Assembly (NCBI GenBank): GCA_028276215.1
Contig: JAPYWT010000117.1
Span: forward strand, 1 to 7,266
DNA from: Thermoflexus sp.
Lineage (GTDB): Bacteria; Chloroflexota; Anaerolineae; B4-G1; DUEL01
Direction of reading: 5' to 3'
DNA: 7,266 nt
Shown here: in pieces, positions 1 to 5,000 of the stretch
Numbering within the stretch: the first letter of the stretch is position 1
Layout: every line of letters starts with the position of its first letter
Notes under the pieces: generated by a model
Seen by the model: the letters and a program-made list of their open reading frames with translations, nothing else
Databases searched by the model: none
Told to the model about the DNA's origin: nothing
Made by a program: the position numbers and the translations under genes

Positions 1-2
1 TG

Positions 3-1622
3 CCCACAGGCTGGGCTCAGGTGGATGTGAGCGGCACGGCGGGGAACTGGGCCACCGCCACCGGCACGGTACATCCCTCCGGCTACTCACCGCACAGCGC
101 ACCCTACCTGGCCTACTTCAACTCCTGGACTGCCTCCAGCGGTAACTCCACCCGCCTCTACCGCATCACCGGCCTGGACCTGAGCGCGGCCGCTGCCGTC
201 CAACTCTCCTTCTGGATGTTCCACGATACCGGGTACAGCAGCAACGACCGGCTGCAGGTGCAGGTCTCCACGGATGGCGGCACGACCTGGGTGGATGTGG
301 GCGCAGCCATCCCGCGCTACGACGGCTCCACCGGCTGGAAGCAGCACGTGGTGGACCTCTCCGCCTATGCCGGCCAGTCCGATGTGCGCCTCGGCTTCCT
401 GGGCATCAGCGCCTACGGCAACGACGTGCACATTGATGACGTGGTGGTCTCCGCGCCGCCCACGACAGTCTGCCACCGCCCGGTCTACGACCCGCTGTCC
501 AACCGCGTCGTCTACACCGGCCCGCTGCCGCTGGCGACGATGATTGTGCCACCTAAGAACGAAGGCTTTGAGGGCGGTGTGGTGCCTCCCGCTGGCTGGA
601 CGGAGCAGATCCAGAATGCCGGGTACAACTGGAGCATCAGCACGCTCTACCGCCACACTGGCACCTATGGCGCCTACGTGCCCTATGACTACAACCAGAA
701 CGAGTGGCTGCTCAGCCCGCGGCTGTTGGGCGTTACCGGCGGGATGACGACGAGCCTGTGGTCGGAGGGCAGCATCTACTGGTGCCGCGATACCTATAAC
801 AACTGCGACCTCAACGTCTGGCTGGTGGTGAACAGCGTTGGCGGCGGCGACGACGTGCTCCTGGGCAAAGCGGAGAACTCCTGGCCCGCTTCCTGGACCT
901 GGGCGCGCAGCGTCTTCACTCTGCCGGCCACCCTGCCGGCGGGCGACCTGCGTATCGGCTTCCAGTACGTGGGCAACGATGGTGCAGATGTGGGCCTGGA
1001 CGACATCACTTTGCCTGGGACGCCAGAGTCTCGCATTCTCCCCAGCACGGTCTTCACCCTGACCGTCCGCATCACGGACACGGTGGCGGCGGGCTCCTGG
1101 ATCACCAACACCGCCTCGCTGGTGGCGGTCCACTCGCTGCCGCAGGAGACCCAGGCGGAGCCGGCGGTCACGGCCAGCGCGCGCACCCACATCGGCGCCG
1201 AGGACTTCGCCACCTCCTACAAGGTCGCGCCGGCGCAGGTCACGGCGGGTGACACCTTCGTCTACGAAATCCACGTCATCAACTCCGGCGACAAACTGGC
1301 CTATGTCACCCTCAGCGACACTCTGCCTGTCGGCGTCACCTATGTGGACCACTGGTCCTCGCCGCCCAGCCCGTACTTCACCTACGACCCGGTGGGGAAC
1401 AAGGTGGAGTGGAGCGGCAACATCGGCCCCGGCGACGAGTGGGTCTTCTACGTGGAGGTAGAGGCGGGGACGAATCCGGCCCTGTGGGGCACCACAGTCC
1501 GGAACACCGCCGTCATCTCCTGGGACGGCAATGAGATGCCCATCGTCTCGCCGGAGACCCGCATCCTGCCGCCGTACCGGGTCTACCTGCCGCTGACCCT
1601 CCGGAACTACGCCAGCCCGTAG
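3..1622 (+). CDS. Secreted multidomain adhesin-like protein with MAM/cleaved-adhesin and DUF11 domains, 5'-truncated by the window edge
   Basis: No catalytic domain is visible; the likely role is surface display or binding outside the cell. The frame is open to the window edge. The GTG at 21 is probably internal: it lacks a ribosome binding site, and the residues before it (PTGWAQV) match the start of a second domain (PAGWTEQ). Counting from that GTG, residues 1-146 form a cleaved-adhesin/MAM-like jelly roll (LSFWMF, VSTDGGTTW, VDLSAYAG, HIDDVVV). Residues 179-336 form a second one (FEGG, LDDITL). The second appears inserted in a DUF11 domain whose halves are about 148-178 and 341-385. A complete DUF11 spans about 391-516 (VTAGDTFVYEIHVINSGD, LSDTLPVGVTYVD). 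The protein ends in YRVYLPLTLRN plus YASP, a tail shared with the downstream protease. Whether the missing N-terminus carries an enzyme domain cannot be seen. Coding status is near certain; the function is inferred. Confidence 0.88.
   Translation, partial: PTGWAQVDVSGTAGNWATATGTVHPSGYSPHSAPYLAYFNSWTASSGNSTRLYRITGLDLSAAAAVQLSFWMFHDTGYSSNDRLQVQVSTDGGTTWVDVGAAIPRYDGSTGWKQHVVDLSAYAGQSDVRLGFLGISAYGNDVHIDDVVVSAPPTTVCHRPVYDPLSNRVVYTGPLPLATMIVPPKNEGFEGGVVPPAGWTEQIQNAGYNWSISTLYRHTGTYGAYVPYDYNQNEWLLSPRLLGVTGGMTTSLWSEGSIYWCRDTYNNCDLNVWLVVNSVGGGDDVLLGKAENSWPASWTWARSVFTLPATLPAGDLRIGFQYVGNDGADVGLDDITLPGTPESRILPSTVFTLTVRITDTVAAGSWITNTASLVAVHSLPQETQAEPAVTASARTHIGAEDFATSYKVAPAQVTAGDTFVYEIHVINSGDKLAYVTLSDTLPVGVTYVDHWSSPPSPYFTYDPVGNKVEWSGNIGPGDEWVFYVEVEAGTNPALWGTTVRNTAVISWDGNEMPIVSPETRILPPYRVYLPLTLRNYASP
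1575..1619 (+). other. C-terminal tail motif YRVYLPLTLRN of the upstream protein
   Basis: The last 15 residues follow the DUF11 domain through a short Pro-Pro linker and read YRVYLPLTLRNYASP. The first 33 bases match the equivalent bases of the protease gene (7175-7207) at 27 of 33 positions. The tail has no hydrophobic membrane span and no basic cluster after it, so it does not look like an LPXTG or PEP-CTERM sorting signal. From memory, similar endings of the type YLPLV(L/V)(R/K) occur on many secreted Chloroflexota proteins. A role in surface anchoring or secretion is inference. Confidence 0.6.
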
Positions 1623-1712
1623 TCTGGGGGTAAGGCCCGTCCGCAGTCTGAGGACGTGGTCCCTCCGCTGTCTGGGAGCGGGGCTCGTCCGTTCGGGGGG
1701 GGCCGTGGACCT
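1617..1712. repeat. Degenerate tandem repeat with an exact 24-bp period over the stop codon
   Basis: The pattern CCGYNGTCTG recurs at 1617, 1641 and 1665, spaced exactly 24 bases apart. A weaker fourth unit (CCGTTCGGGG) starts in phase at 1689. The second halves of the units diverge, but several keep a G-rich stretch followed by a Y-C-C-C/T end. The first unit contains the stop codon of the upstream gene, and the fourth merges into the hairpin at 1696-1725. The period is read directly from the sequence. The function is unknown; it could be a decayed intergenic repeat or a transcript-end structure. Confidence 0.6.
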
Positions 1713-1725
1713 TCACGGCCCCCCC
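1696..1725 (+). terminator. Perfect 12-bp GC-rich hairpin, probable transcription terminator without a U-tract
   Basis: GGGGGGGCCGTG (1696-1707) is exactly complementary to CACGGCCCCCCC (1714-1725), leaving a 6-base loop. A G-T pair at 1695/1726 can extend the stem. The hairpin lies 73 bases after the upstream stop codon. The bases after it (TGTCGTTGCGAG) contain no T-run, so it is not a canonical intrinsic terminator. It may still slow polymerase or protect the mRNA 3' end. The position between two same-strand genes supports an end-of-transcript role. Confidence 0.5.
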
Positions 1726-1791
1726 TGTCGTTGCGAGAATGTCGTTGCGAGAATGTCATCGAGGATGTCATTGCGAGGATGTCATTGCGAG
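1726..1791. repeat. Tandem array of a 14-bp unit, TGTCRTTGCGAGRA
   Basis: Five consecutive units are visible at 1726-1739, 1740-1753, 1754-1765, 1766-1779 and 1780-1791. The first two are identical. The third has lost two bases (TGTCATCGAGGA). The fifth runs into a full interspersed repeat element. The unit is the left end (GTCATTGCGAG) of the dispersed element seen at 1842 and 7223, so the array looks like local slippage or repeated partial duplication of that end. Confidence 0.75.
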
Positions 1792-1828
1792 CCCGCAGGG
1801 CGAAGCAACCCCGCAGGGCGAAGCAATC
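1780..1828. repeat. Interspersed GTCATTGCGAG...GCGAAGCAATC element with an internal 18-bp duplication
   Basis: The element opens with GTCATTGCGAG at 1781-1791 and closes with GCGAAGCAATC at 1818-1828. Inside it, CCCGCAGGGCGAAGCAA occurs twice, at 1792-1808 and 1810-1826, an exact 18-base tandem duplication including one variable base. The core CCCGCAGGG is itself a small palindrome. Elements of this style (CATTGCGAG at one end, GAAGCAATC at the other) are, from general knowledge, scattered between genes in many bacterial genomes. Confidence 0.75.
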
Positions 1829-1841
1829 CCTCTGCCTGTCC

Positions 1842-1925
1842 GTCATTGCGAGCCGCCGAAGGCGGCGAAGCAATCTCCGGGCTCTGGGGGGATTGCTTCG
1901 GCGGCTACCGCCGCCTCGCAATGAC
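1842..1925. repeat. Inverted pair of interspersed repeat elements able to form a long hairpin
   Basis: A forward copy at 1842-1875 starts GTCATTGCGAG and ends CGAAGCAATC. A reverse copy at 1891-1925 starts GATTGCTTCG and ends CTCGCAATGAC. The outer 11 and inner 10 bases of the two copies are exactly complementary, separated by a 15-base spacer (1876-1890). Each arm also has its own palindromic core, GCCGCC-GAA-GGCGGC on the left and GGCGG-CTA-CCGCC on the right, so cruciform-like alternatives are possible. The structure ends 14 bases before the Shine-Dalgarno sequence of the protease gene. If transcribed, it would sit in the 5' leader and could affect translation or act as a terminator for transcripts from upstream. 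Confidence 0.75.
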
Positions 1926-1939
1926 ATCAGAGTTTCCTG

Positions 1940-1946
1940 AAGGAGG
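1940..1946 (+). promoter_or_regulatory. Strong ribosome binding site of the protease gene
   Basis: AAGGAGG lies 5 bases before the ATG at 1952 and is nearly a full anti-Shine-Dalgarno match. It fixes the start codon, which is followed at once by a clear signal peptide. Confidence 0.9.
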
Positions 1947-1951
1947 CAACA

Positions 1952-2032
1952 ATGCGCTGGAAAAACACTCTTCCCACCCTATGGCTGCTCTTCAGCCTGC
2001 TGCTGGCCACCTTCCAGCCAGCGGCCCTGGCA
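1952..2032 (+). other. Sec-type signal peptide of the protease
   Basis: The first 27 residues have the three usual parts: a short N-region with Arg-2 and Lys-4, a hydrophobic core (LWLLFSLLLATF), and an Ala-Leu-Ala site at 25-27 before SPSD. There is no lipobox cysteine and no twin arginine, so export by Sec with signal peptidase I cleavage is expected. Confidence 0.85.
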
Positions 2033-5000
2033 TCCCCTTCCGACCGCGCCGCTGCGCCAGCGGCGGGCCCCATTCCCTCCTGGGCTTCATCCGGCCCTGC
2101 GGTGACTGCCCAGGAAGGAATCCCCATCCGCCTGCGTGCCGGTGCCTTTGACCCCTTGGGGGGCGAGCCGGCCATCCCCACCGGGATGCGCCGGACCCTG
2201 ACGGCGGGCCAGCCTGGCCTGCGCCTGATCCAGTTCCCCGGCCCCATCCAGGATGAATGGTACCAGGCGATGCTGGCAGCCGGCCTGGAAGTGGTCACCT
2301 ATATCCCGGACTATGCCTACCTGGTCTGGGGCGACGGGGATGCCGTCGCTCGCCTGGCGGACGCCGCACCTCTGCGCTGGGCCGGCTTCTATCACCCGTA
2401 CTACGCCCTCCACCCGGCCCTGGCTGACCCAGAGAAACTCCCCGATGAGGTGGATGTCATCGTCCAGGTCTACGCCCGGCCCGATGCCGAAAAGACCGTC
2501 CAGGCCATCCTGGGAGAAGCCCTGGCGACGTTCCGGCGGCCCTACAAGGTGCTGGTCTACACCAACCTGGGCATCCGTGTCCCTTCGCAGAAGTTGACCT
2601 GGCTGGCATCGCTGCCGGAAGTGGTCAACGTGGAGCCGTATACCCGGCCGGTTCTCCTGGATGAAATTCAAGGTCAGATTATGGCTGGTAATTTGAATGC
2701 GGCGGGCACCCAGCCCTCCGGCCCCGGCTACCTGGCCTGGCTCCAATCCCGGGGCTTTTCCACCAACCCCGACGATTATCCCATCATAGACATCACCGAT
2801 GATGGGATTGATGACGGCGATGCCACTCCGATTCATGCCGACTTTTATGTTCTCGGCAGTACTTCCAACCCGGACCGGCTGGTCTACAACTACAACTGGA
2901 CCACCGACCTGCTGGCGGATGGGCGGGCTGGACACGGGAACATCAACGCGTCCATCGCCGTTGGCTACAACAACCGGACCGGCTTCCCCTACGAGGACAG
3001 CAACGGCTACAACTACGGCCTGGGCATCAACCCCTTCGGTCGGGTGGCTGGCTCCAAGGTGTTCAATAACGCTGGGTCCTGGGACACCACTGCCACTCCC
3101 ACGGACCTGCTCAACAACACCTATGCCTTAGGCGGGCGCATCAGCAGCAACTCCTGGGGCTATCTGTATTCCGGTGGCGATTACAACGCCGATTCCCAGG
3201 AATACGATGCCCGGGTGCGGGATGCCCGGCCGACTGTAACGGGCAATCAGGAGATCATCGTGGTCTTCTCGGCTGGCAACAGTGGCCCTTCTGCCAATTC
3301 CGTCAGCCCGCCCAGTACTGCCAAAAACGTCATCGCTGTGGGCGCGGCGGAGAACTACCGCCCCACCTGGACCGACGGTTGCGGTGTGGGTCCTACCGGC
3401 GCCGATAGTGCCCAGGACATCGCCGACTTCTCCAGCCGCGGCCCCTGCGACGACAGCCGGGTCAAGCCAGACATTGTGGCCCCGGGCACGCATATCCAGG
3501 GTGCGGCCTCGCAGGCCCCTGGCTATGACGGCAGCGGCGTCTGCGACCAGTATATGCCCGCCGGCCAGACGCTCTATGCCGCCTCCTCCGGCACCAGTCA
3601 CTCCGCCCCTGCGGTGGCCGGTGCCGCTTCTCTGGTCTACACCTGGTATCAGACCCACTACGGCAATGGTCAGCCGCCCAGCCCGGCGATGGTCAAGGCC
3701 TATCTGATCAATGCCACCCGCTATATGACCGGAACGTACGCGGGGGGCAATCTCCCCTCCAACTCCCAGGGCTTCGGCGAGGTCTTCCTGGGGATGGCCT
3801 TTGATAACACCCCGCGTATCGTGGTGGACCAGAGTCATATCTTTGGTGCCACCGGCGAGGTCTACGAACTTCAGGGTGTGGTGACGGACCCCACGAAGCC
3901 CTTCCGCGTCACCCTGGCCTGGAGCGACGCCCCCGGCCCGACGACTGGCAACGCCTACATCAACAATCTGGACCTGGAAGTGGAGATTGGCGGGCAGACC
4001 TACCGGGGCAACGTCTTCTCCGGCCCCACCTCCGTCCCCGGCGGCTCCGCTGACCCCCGCAACAATGTGGAGAGCGTCTTCCTGCCCGCCGGACAGGGCG
4101 GGATGTTCACCGTACGGGTGCGGGCTGCCAACATCGCGGGCGACGGTGTGCCGGGCAACAGCGACCTCACCGACCAGGACTTCGCCCTGGTGGTCTACAA
4201 CGGGATGCAGGCATTGGGCTACCTGGACGGCGTGGTCTACGACGGAACTTGGGGCGGCGTGCTTTCGGGCGCCACCGTGCAGGCTGTTACTGGCACCGTC
4301 ACTTACTCCAGGACCACCGATGCCAGCGGCTATTTCACGATGACGGTCAGTCCCGATACCTACACGGTCTCCGCCTGGAAGTACGGCTACTCCCTCCAGA
4401 CCATCACCAATGTGACTGTCCCCAGTGATACGGTGGTCACCCTGGCCTTCACGCTCACCCAGACCTCGCTCTATTCACTCACCGGCCAGGTGACCGATGC
4501 GACGACCGGGGCCCCGTTATCGGCCACCGTCTCCGTGTACGGCCCCTTCGGGGACCTGGTTGCCCGGACCAGTACGCCGCAGGCTACCGGCCTCTATGCC
4601 TTCACCCTCTACGGCGGGCCGTATACCGTCACCGCCCAAGCGCGCCTGCACCAGACCGGCGTGGCGGCGGTGAACCTGACGGCCGACACCGTGCAGAACT
4701 TCGCCCTCACCGCGACCACCACCGACGGCATCCTCTGGGGCTATATCACCAGTTTGGAGACGGGCAACCCGGTGGCGGGCGCCACCATCCAGGTGACGCC
4801 GGGGATGACCCAGACCACATCCGGCGCCGACGGTTACTATGAGATGCAACTTCCGTCCGGCGTCCCCTACACCGTGACCGTCTCCGCGCCACTCTACAGC
4901 ACGGTCTCGGAGGGCGGCGTGGTGGTCCCACAGAGCAATCTCCTGCGGAAGGACTATGCGCTGCCCACTGCCCATATGGTGCTCCTCCCCTCCGAGGGCC

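Noticed and set aside
87..1352. Long antisense open frame of 421 codons opposite the upstream gene
   Set aside because: Its translation is rich in Arg, Gly, Ala and Val with no recognisable domain. It mirrors a well-supported sense gene in high-GC DNA, where long antisense frames are common.
1575..1619. LPXTG-type sortase signal from the LPLTL string
   Set aside because: LPLTL lacks the glycine of LPXTG, and no hydrophobic span or basic end follows it.
1893..1921. Possible promoter with TTGCTT as -35 and a hexamer 17 bases later
   Set aside because: The -10 position reads TCGCAA, a poor match, and both boxes fall inside the repeat element. No convincing promoter could be assigned anywhere in 1623-1951.
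1726..1925. Possible CRISPR array
   Set aside because: The repeats are short (14-18 bp), adjoin without unique spacers of constant length, vary in sequence and include inverted copies; no cas gene is present.
1620..1940. Stop-codon readthrough of the upstream gene, since the frame stays open to 1940
   Set aside because: The conserved tail YRVYLPLTLRN sits exactly before the TAG, as in the neighbouring protein, and the sequence beyond encodes only repeat-derived basic peptides.
1607..2151. Several short open frames on both strands over the intergenic repeats, with peptides such as LLRRLRRLAMT and RARNDILAMT
   Set aside because: These are translations of the interspersed GTCATTGCGAG/GAAGCAATC repeat; the same peptide style appears wherever the repeat occurs, so they are spurious.
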